A model generated the notes under the pieces. It ran no database searches. It saw only the letters and a program-made list of their open reading frames with translations, and was not told the origin of the DNA. From Bog-950 sp964631835 (GTDB lineage Bacteria; Bacteroidota; Bacteroidia; Chitinophagales; LD1), in contig CAZWAD010000015.1 of assembly GCA_964631835.1 (NCBI GenBank), positions 24,722-88,721 of the forward strand: DNA of 64,000 bases. The letters run 5' to 3'. Positions within the stretch are counted from its first letter, which is position 1, and every line of letters begins with the position of its first letter. Both the position numbers and the translations under genes were made by a program. Shown here piece by piece: positions 27,125 to 35,868 of the stretch.

Positions 27125-28177
27125 ATGGTCAAAAATAGACAAGGGCTCATCATTATTAATCTTGGCTCGCCCGACAGCTATTTTGTAAAAGATGTGCGCC
27201 AATACTTAAACGAGTTTTTGCTTGATGAGCGCGTCATCGACATGCCTGCCCTGCTGAGACATATTATAGTGAAAGGTTTTATTGTCCCGTTCCGTTCCCT
27301 TAAATCAGCAGCTGCTTACAAAACAATATGGACAGATAAGGGCTCACCTCTAAAAGTTATTACCGAAGACTTTGCAACATTGGTTCGTAAAAAAGTCAAC
27401 CTGCCCGTTGCTGTTGCTATGCGCTACCAAAACCCTACTCCCATGCATGCCCTGAGCGAACTCGAAAACCAAACGGACCATCTTGAGGAAATTTTACTTG
27501 CGCCTATGTATCCTCATTATGCTATGAGTTCTTATGAAACTGCTCTTGAACATGTTAAAACCAGCATTCGCGCAGAGCGGAAGGATATTCGATTTAAAGT
27601 GTTAAAACCATTTTACAATGAATCGGCTTTTATTTCTTCTCTCGCTAAAACCATTGAATCGCACCTTACCCAACATGATTTTGATGCTTACTTGTTCAGC
27701 TACCATGGATTGCCCATCCGGCACTTGAAAAAATCGGATACAACGAAAGCACATTGTTACAGTTCGGACAGTTGTTGTGAAATGCCATCACTTGCATGGG
27801 AAACATGCTACAAACACCAGGTGAAAACCACCACTAAACTTGTTGCAGAAAAATTGAACCTCGATTCGTCTAAAGTAAAGATATCTTTCCAATCGCGCCT
27901 TGGCTCCGATAAATGGATACAGCCCTTCACCGATAAAATGTTCGAAACCTTGCCAAAACAGGGAGTAAAAAGGTTACTCGTTGTATGTCCTGCATTTGTA
28001 GCTGATTGTCTCGAAACACTCGAAGAAATGGATGAACGGGGAAAAGAAATTTTTATAGGTAACGGGGGTGAGGTATTTGAACGGGTACTCTGCCTTAATA
28101 CTTCTGCCGACTGGGTGGAAACATTTTGCTTTTATGTAAATCACGCTGAAACAGATTCTAAAAATCTTTGGAACTAA
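27125..28177 (+). CDS. hemH: ferrochelatase
   Basis: 350 residues. GLIIINLGSPDSYFVKDVRQYLNEFL is the classic N-terminus; the metal-site histidine is H194 in FSYHGLPIRHLKKSD; KISFQSRLGSDKWIQPFT and LLVVCPAFVADCLETLEE hold the remaining substrate-binding residues. It inserts Fe(II) into protoporphyrin IX, the last step of the pathway. It is transcribed away from hemA and converges on hemJ with a single base between stops. Cys-rich CYSSDSCCEMPSL after the active site is a common feature of this enzyme in Bacteroidota. Confidence 0.96.
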   Translation: MVKNRQGLIIINLGSPDSYFVKDVRQYLNEFLLDERVIDMPALLRHIIVKGFIVPFRSLKSAAAYKTIWTDKGSPLKVITEDFATLVRKKVNLPVAVAMRYQNPTPMHALSELENQTDHLEEILLAPMYPHYAMSSYETALEHVKTSIRAERKDIRFKVLKPFYNESAFISSLAKTIESHLTQHDFDAYLFSYHGLPIRHLKKSDTTKAHCYSSDSCCEMPSLAWETCYKHQVKTTTKLVAEKLNLDSSKVKISFQSRLGSDKWIQPFTDKMFETLPKQGVKRLLVVCPAFVADCLETLEEMDERGKEIFIGNGGEVFERVLCLNTSADWVETFCFYVNHAETDSKNLWN

Positions 28178-28178
28178 T

Positions 28179-28709
28179 TTACCTGCGAACTAATTTGTAA
28201 ATGCGTATTGCGCTGAGGAGTGCAACTATAAAAAGCAGAAGCCCTGCAAGGCCCCATATAAAACTTAATTCTTGTTTTACCACGGCAAGCATTACAATAG
28301 CCACTAAAAAAATTGTTGCCACTTCGTTCCATATTCGTAAATTTTGCGAGGTAAACCTAAATTCACCAGACATTTGCTGCGTGAAAATACTATGAAGCGA
28401 AAAATGATAAACATACAAGCCAACCACTAAAATTAATTTAACAGCAAGCCAGTTTGGTAAAGAGTTGAGTAAGTACCACATCCACCCTCCGAATACAAGT
28501 GTGAGTATTGCCGAAGGCCAGGTTATACCATACCAAAGGCGTTTTATCATTACATTAAATTGATTTTGAAGAATGCTCCTATCGGGTTCAGGTTTTAAGG
28601 ACGACTCTGCATTATATATGAACAGCCGGACGATATAGAACATACCGCTGAACCATGTTACAATAAAAATAAGGTGCAGAGCTTTAATATATGGGTACAC
28701 GACAATCAC
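28179..28709 (-). CDS. hemJ: protoporphyrinogen oxidase HemJ
   Basis: 176 residues, four to five membrane helices. The conserved histidine of helix 1 lies in YIKALHLIFIVTWFSGMFYIVRLF, and WPSAILTLVFGGWMW and KLILVVGLYVYH are also typical of HemJ (UPF0093). It oxidises protoporphyrinogen IX to protoporphyrin IX with a haem cofactor and a quinone or other acceptor. Translation starts at a GTG (28709) overlapping the TGA of the SDR gene (GTGA), so the gene is coupled to the acyl-CoA cassette upstream of it and not to the haem operon. Confidence 0.92.
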   Translation of the reverse strand: MIVVYPYIKALHLIFIVTWFSGMFYIVRLFIYNAESSLKPEPDRSILQNQFNVMIKRLWYGITWPSAILTLVFGGWMWYLLNSLPNWLAVKLILVVGLYVYHFSLHSIFTQQMSGEFRFTSQNLRIWNEVATIFLVAIVMLAVVKQELSFIWGLAGLLLFIVALLSAIRIYKLVRR

Positions 28710-29476
28710 ATTTTAAACATATCACCCCATAACCTCTGTCCTCCGTCAATGTAAACTGTTTCACCGGTAATAAATTTTGCCATGGGACTGCAAAGGAAAA
28801 GAGTGAGGTAAGCAACTTCATCAATTGTTCCCAGTCGTTTAGCAGGAATAATGTCTTCCAATCCTTTCATGAATTCGGGCGGATATTGCTCCAATCCTGT
28901 TGACTTAATAATGCCCGGTGCAACTGCGTTTACCTGTATATTAAACCGGCTCCATTCTACTGCTAAAGTTTTTGTCAGGTTATCAACTCCAGCACGAGCA
29001 GCACCGGTATGAGCCATACCGGGAAATCCGCGATAAATGTTGGCTATTATATTTACAATATTTCCGGTCTTCTCGGGAATAAAGAAATGTTTTGCCATAG
29101 TTTGAGTAACATAAAAAGTGCCGTTCAGATTGTTGTTGATTACAGCATTCCAGCCTTTGAAAGAAATATCCTCAACCGGTGAAGGAAATTGTCCGCCTGC
29201 ATTATTGATAAGAATATCCAGCTTGCCTTCGTTTGATTTAATGCTTTGTGCTAGTTGTTCAATCTGGTCGATTTCACGAATATCAAGAACCGCATAACGC
29301 ACTTTACCAAACTCAGAAAGTTTTTCTACTGCAGCCTTCAATCTTTCTTCCTTACGCGAAGAGATGATTACAATTGCCCCTAACTGGAGCAGTTGTTTTG
29401 CAATAGCAAAACCGATCCCACTGCCGCCACCGGTTATGAGTACCACCTTTTCTCTAAATAAATTTTCTTGAAACAT
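28706..29476 (-). CDS. SDR oxidoreductase, trans-2-enoyl-CoA reductase-like
   Basis: 256 residues. The Rossmann motif is TGGGSGIGFAIA and NNAGG follows near residue 91. The classical YxxxK is replaced by H-T-G-A-A-R-A-G-V-D-N-L-T-K-T-L-A-V-E-W, the form seen in peroxisomal enoyl- and dienoyl-CoA reductases (PECR/DECR), so it probably reduces an acyl-CoA double bond with NADPH. The C-terminal GETVYIDGGQRLW is typical. It sits 8 bp after the BKACE gene and overlaps hemJ by 4 bp. Confidence 0.8.
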   Translation of the reverse strand: MFQENLFREKVVLITGGGSGIGFAIAKQLLQLGAIVIISSRKEERLKAAVEKLSEFGKVRYAVLDIREIDQIEQLAQSIKSNEGKLDILINNAGGQFPSPVEDISFKGWNAVINNNLNGTFYVTQTMAKHFFIPEKTGNIVNIIANIYRGFPGMAHTGAARAGVDNLTKTLAVEWSRFNIQVNAVAPGIIKSTGLEQYPPEFMKGLEDIIPAKRLGTIDEVAYLTLFLCSPMAKFITGETVYIDGGQRLWGDMFKM

Positions 29477-29484
29477 TCATCCGC

Positions 29485-30345
29485 TTATTTACTCAATGGT
29501 TTATTCAACATCGCCCTGGCTTCTTCAATACTCGCCACTTCTTTGCCCATCATACGCACTAATTTTGCAGCTGCATCAATCAGTTCGCCATTGCTCTTTG
29601 CCATTTCACCTTCGGGCAAATAAAAGTTGTCTTCCAACCCAGCACGAATATTTCCATCAATCGTAATAGCTGCCGCAATTGCCTGCCATTGTTTTCTGCC
29701 AATACCGATTACCTGCCAATGCGAACCTTCGGGAACGCTTGCTGCCTGGTGCAAAAGATTTCTTGTAGAAATAGGAATCCCTCCCAGTACACCCATTACA
29801 AAGCTAAACACATAAGGTTTTTGCAGAAGTCCCATATCTATCAGCGGGGAAGCATTATTGATATGTCCGTTGTCGAACACTTCCATTTCAGGAACCGTTC
29901 CGGCTTCTTTCATTTTTTCAAGATAAAATTTGATTTCGCCAAAAGGATTTTGAAAAACGAAATCGTGATAAAATTCTTTCGCTTTCGGTGAGTAAATGGC
30001 ATAGTTCATTGAGCCCATGTTAAGAGCTGCCATATCCGGCTTCAATGCGGTGATGTGCTGAATACGCTCCTCTTTCGATAAGCCAACAGCACCGGTGCTG
30101 TAGTTGATGATAGCAGTCGGGCATAGCCTGCGGACTTCTTCCCCAATTTGCCGGTATGTTTCAATATCGTAAGCTGGCGCACCGCTGTCCTGACGGGCGT
30201 GGATATGAAGAATACTTGCACCTGCATCAACAGCTCGTTTCCCTTCTTCTGCAATTTCTTTCGGTGTGTAAGGAATGTACGGACATTGTGCACGTGTTGC
30301 TAAAACTCCGGTGAGTGATGCAGTAATTACAATTTTCTTAGCCAT
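29485..30345 (-). CDS. BKACE family protein (3-keto-5-aminohexanoate cleavage enzyme type)
   Basis: 286 residues of the DUF849 TIM-barrel family. The zinc ligands are visible in ILHIHARQDSG (two His); AALNMGSMNYAIYSP, MEVFDNGHINNA and VGLEDN-like RAGLEDNFYLPEG follow in order. These enzymes cleave beta-keto acids with acetyl-CoA to give acetoacetate and a new CoA ester; substrates vary from the lysine-fermentation intermediate to betaine derivatives, so the specific reaction is open. The location in a run with a carboxylase and an enoyl-CoA hydratase suggests a role in amino-acid or branched acyl-CoA breakdown. Confidence 0.85.
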   Translation of the reverse strand: MAKKIVITASLTGVLATRAQCPYIPYTPKEIAEEGKRAVDAGASILHIHARQDSGAPAYDIETYRQIGEEVRRLCPTAIINYSTGAVGLSKEERIQHITALKPDMAALNMGSMNYAIYSPKAKEFYHDFVFQNPFGEIKFYLEKMKEAGTVPEMEVFDNGHINNASPLIDMGLLQKPYVFSFVMGVLGGIPISTRNLLHQAASVPEGSHWQVIGIGRKQWQAIAAAITIDGNIRAGLEDNFYLPEGEMAKSNGELIDAAAKLVRMMGKEVASIEEARAMLNKPLSK

Positions 30346-30386
30346 GAAAAAGTATTGATTATTTAGTATATAGTATCAAGATTAAA

Positions 30387-31205
30387 TTAACCTCTCCAAA
30401 CCGGTTTCCTTTTTTCAAGAAACGCTTTCATTCCTTCAGCGGCATCCTCAGTTTGAAGACATTCTCCAAGCATTTGCTTCATGTGGAAGTGGGCCTCGGC
30501 AGCAGGAATTGATTTTAAATCTTCAAATGCTTCAAGCCCAAGCCGGATTGCGGAAGGGGAGTATTGGAAAAGTTCATTTACCAATACCTGAACTTCTGAA
30601 TCAAGTTGAGTTGATTCTGCAACTTTACTTACCAAGCCAATTTTCTCAGCTTCTGTTGCTGTGGCAGTTTTAGCGCGCATGCAAAAATCAAGCACGGTTC
30701 TCGGAGGCATAATCTGCAACATACTTTGCATAACCTGGAAAGGGAACAGTCCGCGCTTTACTTCCGGTAAACTGAAAGTGGCATTGGCTGAAGCGATTAC
30801 ATGCGTGCAGCCGCAGATGATTAAAAAACCTCCCGCATAAACTGGTGCATGGACTTTCGCAATGCAGGGTTTGTGCAGAGCATTAAAAACATTCCCGATT
30901 GCAATTTCCTCTTCTGGTTCCGGAATGGTGGATGTTGTCTTTTCGCTTTCGCCTGAAAATGCTTTTAAATCGGCACCGGCACAAAACACATCCCCTTTGG
31001 CAGCAATCACAACTGCCCAAATGTTCCTCGTGTGGTGAGCATAGCTTAATGCGTATGTCAGCTCCTTAAACAGAACCGGGTTGAGTGCATTTTTCTTTTC
31101 GGGGCGGTTAAGCGTAAGTGTAAGCAGGTGATCTTTTTCTTCAACCAGCAAATGAGCAAATGTTTGCTGAGGGAGGTTGGTTATTTGTTCGGACGCGTAC
31201 AGCAT
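30387..31205 (-). CDS. enoyl-CoA hydratase/isomerase family protein
   Basis: 272 residues of the crotonase fold. LTLNRPEKKNALNPVLFKEL and AAKGDVFCAGADLKAFSGES form the first half of the CoA pocket and oxyanion hole; KPCIAKVHAPVYAGGFLIICGCTHVIAS the second; SLPEVKRGLFPFQ carries the usual catalytic Glu region. It probably hydrates an unsaturated acyl-CoA, possibly 3-methylglutaconyl-CoA given the neighbouring methylcrotonyl-type carboxylase; specificity cannot be read from the sequence. It lies 41 bp upstream of the BKACE gene. Confidence 0.87.
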   Translation of the reverse strand: MLYASEQITNLPQQTFAHLLVEEKDHLLTLTLNRPEKKNALNPVLFKELTYALSYAHHTRNIWAVVIAAKGDVFCAGADLKAFSGESEKTTSTIPEPEEEIAIGNVFNALHKPCIAKVHAPVYAGGFLIICGCTHVIASANATFSLPEVKRGLFPFQVMQSMLQIMPPRTVLDFCMRAKTATATEAEKIGLVSKVAESTQLDSEVQVLVNELFQYSPSAIRLGLEAFEDLKSIPAAEAHFHMKQMLGECLQTEDAAEGMKAFLEKRKPVWRG

Positions 31206-31274
31206 AATTCAAATTTTCGATGGTAGCTAAAGTAGAAATGGTTTTGAATAAAAGAACAATTTGCCTCGGTGAGT

Positions 31275-31865
31275 TTACTCAACCGGAGCAAAATTCCGGA
31301 CATAAGCTTGGGTTGAATCAATAAACGGCAGAGGCTGGTTATAATCGGGCATCTGGCTCGGGTAAAAAGTAAGGATACCAGTACGTGGGGTATAGAACTT
31401 AACCAAAAGAGTCATGTATGCAAACTGGTAGGGGTCAGTAGCCACAGCAATTTTTTTAAAACCTAACATACGTGCAAGCTTAGTTCCGTAAATAGTGTTT
31501 TCATTACTGTGGAGCGCCTTGTCTTCCACAAACGTATGGTCCGAAGGGATGCCAAGGGAGTCAGCAAAGGTTTTCATGATTTTCCCTTCGATGTAAGGTG
31601 TTTTTACTGCCGCCCCCGAAAAAATGATGTTCCTGGCTATTCCTTTTTCATAAAGCTCTTTGGCGAAGAAAATTCGAGTATGAAAGAGTATGCGGTTTTT
31701 TTCTTCCCGATACGGGTAACCGGGAACTATGATAGCATCATAAGGTGCCTGCTTCATGTATTTTTCGTTAGAACGAGTTACGCGGCCCTCCAGGCTGCAT
31801 CCGTATTGACTGCAGATAAAAACAACAAAAAAAAGGAGAACAAAGAACTTCAACATCATCTGCAA
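31275..31865 (-). CDS. DUF218 (YdcF/ElyC-like) membrane-anchored protein
   Basis: 196 residues. A hydrophobic N-terminus (MLKFFVLLFFVVFIC) anchors or exports it; a cysteine follows, but the preceding residues (SQYG) do not make a proper lipobox. The DUF218 core shows YDAIIVPGYPY, ARNIIFSGAAVKTPYIEGKIM, LHSNENTIYGTKLARMLG and KKIAVATDPYQFAYM. Members act at the cell envelope in polysaccharide or vitamin B12 metabolism; the role here is unknown. It lies between the carboxylase and hydratase genes in the same direction. Confidence 0.78.
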   Translation of the reverse strand: MQMMLKFFVLLFFVVFICSQYGCSLEGRVTRSNEKYMKQAPYDAIIVPGYPYREEKNRILFHTRIFFAKELYEKGIARNIIFSGAAVKTPYIEGKIMKTFADSLGIPSDHTFVEDKALHSNENTIYGTKLARMLGFKKIAVATDPYQFAYMTLLVKFYTPRTGILTFYPSQMPDYNQPLPFIDSTQAYVRNFAPVE

Positions 31866-31887
31866 ATTGAGAAACAGGCAACAAGAG

Positions 31888-33858
31888 CTACTCTTTCATT
31901 TTTAGTAAAACCGTATTAGCCTCCACAAACGTTTTCTCTGCCACAAAAATTGCCTCCACCTCACCGTCAGCGTTTGCTTCGATGGTGGTTTCCATCTTCA
32001 TGGAATTCATAACTACCAGGGCTTTGCCGCTTTCAACTTTATCACCGGGTTTAACCAGTACCCTCACTATTTCACCTGGCATAGGCGAACAATATCCGCC
32101 TTTTGTATCAATGTTACCGGGTTCAATGAAACGCAAAACCTTTTTTAACCGGAAAGTTACGGAACCGGGATGATGTACAAAAAACTCTGTTTCGTTCTTT
32201 GCTACAAAAAACCTGCTCCGGTGCTTGTTAATATCTAAAAGAATGAGGTTATTTTCGCGGAATATAATCTCAGCCCGGTAGTTTTCTGTCCCTGCTGCGA
32301 TGTCGAATGTTTCATTCTGCCTGTACCGGTACTCCAGTTTTGTTTTCCCAGTGCTTGATTCCACTTCAAAAACCTGAGGTTGGTAGAAAATATTTCTCCA
32401 GCCGTTTAATGAATTCGAAGTTTTTTCAACTTCCTTTCTTATCAGCCAATCATAAGCCAGGGCTGCTATAGCTGCTTCATGAATTTCTGTTTCAGATACA
32501 AGTTTTTTGTACAAGGCAAATTCGCGTTCAATCAGCTTGGTGTCGAAAGTGCCGTCAGCAAAAGAGGGGTTCTGGAGCAGCTCTTTGAGGAAATCCTTAT
32601 TCGTGGTTATTCCCAATATGGGGAAGTTGTCCAATACATGTTCCATTTTTTGAATGGCTGAATTTCTGCTTTCACCAATAATAATCAGTTTGGCGAGGAG
32701 GGAGTCGTAAAACACACTTACTTCCGCACCGGTTTCAATGCCTGAATCCACTCGTGCGGAAAAAGAAAAAGGAGCTTCGGTATAAAGAATTTTTCCGGTG
32801 GACGGCAGGAAATTATTTTCGGGGTCTTCGGCACAAATGCGGCACTCGATGGCATGTCCGCGCGGAATAAGCACGTCCTCGTCAAAATTCACTTCTGCAC
32901 CGGTGGCTGCCAGAATCTGCATTTGCACCAAATCCACACCCATAACCATTTCAGTTACCGGGTGCTCCACCTGCAGACGCGTATTTACTTCGAGGAAATA
33001 GAAATTCTTTTGTTCATCGAGCAGGAATTCCACAGTTCCTGCACCGGTGTATTTCACTGCCCGCGCTATAGCCACCGCTGCTTCGCCCATACGGCTGCGC
33101 AGGTTTTCATCGAGCGAAGGAGAAGGGCTTTCTTCAATTATCTTCTGGTAGCGCCTTTGCATGGAGCACTCGCGGTCGAAAAGATGAAAGCAGTTTCCGT
33201 GTTCATCGCCAAAAATCTGGAACTCAATGTGCTTGGCTTTCGGAAAATATTTTTCGAGCAGCAGGCTGCCGTCACCAAAGCTTTTTTCTGCCTCCCGCTT
33301 TGCAGCCTCCACACCGGTTTCCAGTTCCCCGACTGAATTTACAATACGCATTCCCTTACCACCGCCCCCGGCACTGGCTTTAATCAAAAGCGGGAAACCT
33401 ATTTCTTCAGCCTCATATTTCAGTCGGGCGATGTCCTGCTGATGACCATTGTATCCGGGCACTACCGGTACCCCGGCTTCGATGGCAATTTCCTTGGCAG
33501 CTATCTTAGATCCGAGTTTACCGATTACTTCTGCTGAAGGACCGATAAAGATAATTCCCTCATCGGCACATCGCCTGGCAAACGAGGCGTTCTCGGAAAG
33601 GAAACCGTAACCCGGGTGAATGGCATCGGCACCGGTTCTTTTTGCCGCATCAATAATTTTATCCTGAACCAAATACGACTCGCTGGCAGCATTGCCCCCG
33701 ATGGACACCGCTTCATCAGCGTTTACAGCGAACAAAGCTTCGCTGTCGGCATCGGAGTAAACGGCAACTGTTTTAATGCCCATTTCCTTGGCGGTGCGCA
33801 GAATACGGATGGCGATTTCACCGCGGTTGGCTATTAATATTTTTTTGATCACACGCAT
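31888..33858 (-). CDS. biotin-dependent acyl-CoA carboxylase, biotin carboxylase/BCCP subunit
   Basis: 656 residues from the ATG at 33858, giving MRVIKKILIANRGEIAIRIL; a start 7 codons earlier is possible but adds only MYNHRRY. Biotin carboxylase: LIKASAGGGGKGMR (ATP loop), FLEVNTRLQVEHPVTE (catalytic Glu/Arg). A middle BT-type region follows, and a biotinyl domain ends the protein with K621 in MNSMKMETT. It carboxylates its own biotin with bicarbonate and ATP. The partner gene 76 bp upstream has methylcrotonyl-CoA features, so methylcrotonyl-CoA carboxylase alpha (MccA/LiuD type) is likeliest; propionyl- or geranyl-CoA cannot be excluded. Confidence 0.9.
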   Translation of the reverse strand: MRVIKKILIANRGEIAIRILRTAKEMGIKTVAVYSDADSEALFAVNADEAVSIGGNAASESYLVQDKIIDAAKRTGADAIHPGYGFLSENASFARRCADEGIIFIGPSAEVIGKLGSKIAAKEIAIEAGVPVVPGYNGHQQDIARLKYEAEEIGFPLLIKASAGGGGKGMRIVNSVGELETGVEAAKREAEKSFGDGSLLLEKYFPKAKHIEFQIFGDEHGNCFHLFDRECSMQRRYQKIIEESPSPSLDENLRSRMGEAAVAIARAVKYTGAGTVEFLLDEQKNFYFLEVNTRLQVEHPVTEMVMGVDLVQMQILAATGAEVNFDEDVLIPRGHAIECRICAEDPENNFLPSTGKILYTEAPFSFSARVDSGIETGAEVSVFYDSLLAKLIIIGESRNSAIQKMEHVLDNFPILGITTNKDFLKELLQNPSFADGTFDTKLIEREFALYKKLVSETEIHEAAIAALAYDWLIRKEVEKTSNSLNGWRNIFYQPQVFEVESSTGKTKLEYRYRQNETFDIAAGTENYRAEIIFRENNLILLDINKHRSRFFVAKNETEFFVHHPGSVTFRLKKVLRFIEPGNIDTKGGYCSPMPGEIVRVLVKPGDKVESGKALVVMNSMKMETTIEANADGEVEAIFVAEKTFVEANTVLLKMKE

Positions 33859-33934
33859 ATACCTTCTATGATTATACACCTGGGAAACAGTTTTTCCTTA
33901 AGTGTTCTTATTGTTTTGAGAGGGTATTGAGTTC

Positions 33935-35539
33935 TTACATTCTGAAAACCCCAAACCCTTTTGCTCCTTCAAATTCGTTTTGGTAAATAACCTGCAAACA
34001 CAGCTTTAAGTAATTCCTTGTTTCGCGCGGGTCTATCACCCCGTCATCCCAAAGTTGTCCGCTGGCAAACCAGGCGTTGCTTTGCTTTTCAGCTTCCTGT
34101 ACCATGTACGAAGCCATTTCCTTTCCCTGCGCTTCATCGTATTTTATTCCCGATTTTTCAGCCGCCTGCCTGCCAATGGTTTGCATGACACCGGCTAACT
34201 GGTCGGGACCCATGACTGCAATTTTTGAATTGGGATAGGTAAACAGAAAGCGCGGTTTGTAGGCGCGACCGCACATGGCGTAGTTACCTGCCCCGTAACT
34301 GGCCCCGGTAATAATGGTAATAGCAGGAACGGTGGAGTTGCTCACCGCGTTAATGAGCTTGGCGCCATGCTTTATCATTCCTTCCTCTTCATATTTTTTG
34401 CCTACCATAAAACCGGTGATATTCTGTAGAAATAGCAGAGGGGTGTTGTTCTGATTGCACAGTTGAATAAACTGCGCTCCTTTGTTGGATGCATCGGGAA
34501 AGAGCACTCCGTTGTTGGCCAGAATTCCGATGCGGTAGCCGTCAATGTTGGCGTAACCGGTAACGAGGGTATTGCCAAAAAGCGGCTTGAACTCGTGAAA
34601 CTCCGAGCCGTCAACAATGCGGGCAATGAGTTCGCGCTGGTCGAAAGGCAGGCGCACATCGGCAGCCACCACGCCCAGTATTTCTTCGCGGTCGTATTTG
34701 GGTTCGGGGAATTCGCCCCTTACTTCGTCTCTTCGGGGTAACACTTCGCTGCCCAGGTTGCTCATTATTTCACGGGCAATACGGATGCCGTCCAATTCAT
34801 CTTCAGCCATATAATCGGAAACTCCCGATACGGTGCTGTGCATTTGAGCACCGCCCAGGCTTTCTTCATCGGTAACTTCGTTGGTTGCCATTTTTACCAG
34901 TGGCGGACCGGCAAGAAAAACCTTGGCTTCGTTTTTAACCATAATAACATAATCGCTCATACCCGGTACATAAGCGCCACCGGCTGTGCTGCTGCCGAAA
35001 ACAATGCTTACGGTAGGCAGCCCTGCTTTACTGCGCTGTGTAATGCCGCGGAAGTTAGCGCCCCCGTAGTTGAAAATTTTTGCCTGGTCGGGCAAGTTAG
35101 CGCCTGCGCTTTCAACCATGTTTATCATGGGTAGCTTGTTCTCCACAGCAATTTCGCCCATGCGCAATCCTTTTTGAAGTGTGGCATAATCTACCGCACC
35201 GCCTTTGATGGTGCCTACGTTTGAGTTAACCATGCACAACCGCCCACTGACAAAGCCAATACCGCAAACCACTGTGCCACCGGTGCCGAAGCCATCCATA
35301 CCCCAACCGGCAAAGGGCAGCAGTTCCATGAAAGGAGAGTCCTGGTCGAGGAGCAGCTCTATTCTTTCGCGCGCCAGAAGCCGCCCGGCCTTTTTGGTGC
35401 GGGCAATATATTTTTCTTCGCCTTGAAAAAGCGCTTCTTTCTGTTTGGCTTCCAGCTCGGCAACTTTTTCTTGCATTAAAGCATAGTTGCGCTTGTAGCT
35501 TTCGCTGTTTACGTTTGCGCGGCTTTGAATAACTGACAT
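33935..35539 (-). CDS. mccB: acyl-CoA carboxylase beta subunit, methylcrotonyl-CoA type
   Basis: 534 residues with both crotonase-like carboxyltransferase halves. ARERIELLLDQDSPFMELLPFAGWGM near residue 55, INMVESAGANLPDQA, FNYGGANFRGITQRSKAGLP, and in the second half FLQNITGFMVGKKYEEEGMIKHGAKLI and SYGAGNYAMCGRAYKPRF, LFTYPNSKIAVMGPDQLAGVM are characteristic of MCC beta rather than propionyl-CoA carboxylase. It moves the carboxyl group from biotin to 3-methylcrotonyl-CoA in leucine breakdown. It heads the minus-strand run that ends with hemJ. Confidence 0.9.
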   Translation of the reverse strand: MSVIQSRANVNSESYKRNYALMQEKVAELEAKQKEALFQGEEKYIARTKKAGRLLARERIELLLDQDSPFMELLPFAGWGMDGFGTGGTVVCGIGFVSGRLCMVNSNVGTIKGGAVDYATLQKGLRMGEIAVENKLPMINMVESAGANLPDQAKIFNYGGANFRGITQRSKAGLPTVSIVFGSSTAGGAYVPGMSDYVIMVKNEAKVFLAGPPLVKMATNEVTDEESLGGAQMHSTVSGVSDYMAEDELDGIRIAREIMSNLGSEVLPRRDEVRGEFPEPKYDREEILGVVAADVRLPFDQRELIARIVDGSEFHEFKPLFGNTLVTGYANIDGYRIGILANNGVLFPDASNKGAQFIQLCNQNNTPLLFLQNITGFMVGKKYEEEGMIKHGAKLINAVSNSTVPAITIITGASYGAGNYAMCGRAYKPRFLFTYPNSKIAVMGPDQLAGVMQTIGRQAAEKSGIKYDEAQGKEMASYMVQEAEKQSNAWFASGQLWDDGVIDPRETRNYLKLCLQVIYQNEFEGAKGFGVFRM

Positions 35540-35630
35540 GCAGGGCTTGGTTTGGGCGGGTGAAAATAAACGGATTTATTAAAAAAACTTTCACCCTGAG
35601 CCTGCAAGGAAACTGAGCACAGGGAATTTT

Positions 35631-35757
35631 TCAGTCGCTTCTTACCCCTGTCCTTACTACCACATCAACCAAACCGGGGTTGGTAAACTGAAGGTTTGTT
35701 TTATTGAGGTCAATATTAAGATTGCTGAGCGGGCCTTTGAAAGTGTACTTTTTTATT
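35631..35757 (-). pseudogene. orphan C-terminal-like fragment
   Basis: In the 329-bp gap before rnhA, a minus-strand frame without a start codon encodes KYTFKGPLSNLNIDLNKTNL and continues QFTNPGLVDVVVRTGVRSD before a TGA. The composition (alternating beta-prone residues, Asn-rich) looks like the end of a real protein, but a stop precedes it after six bases and nothing similar lies upstream. I do not recognise it. The rest of the gap holds no gene. Confidence 0.3.
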
Positions 35758-35868
35758 TAGCTGGTGTAAGAAGTTTGAACCGGAGAGGATGGAAAGAGCG
35801 TACGGAGTAAAACTTACTCGGGTTTTCTTCTTTTTCCTTAGTCAGCTCAATTTTTATTTTTACCCGAC

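Noticed and set aside
31780..31830. Lipobox in the DUF218 protein
   Set aside because: The residues before the candidate cysteine (SQYG) do not fit L-[ASTVI]-[GAS]-C.
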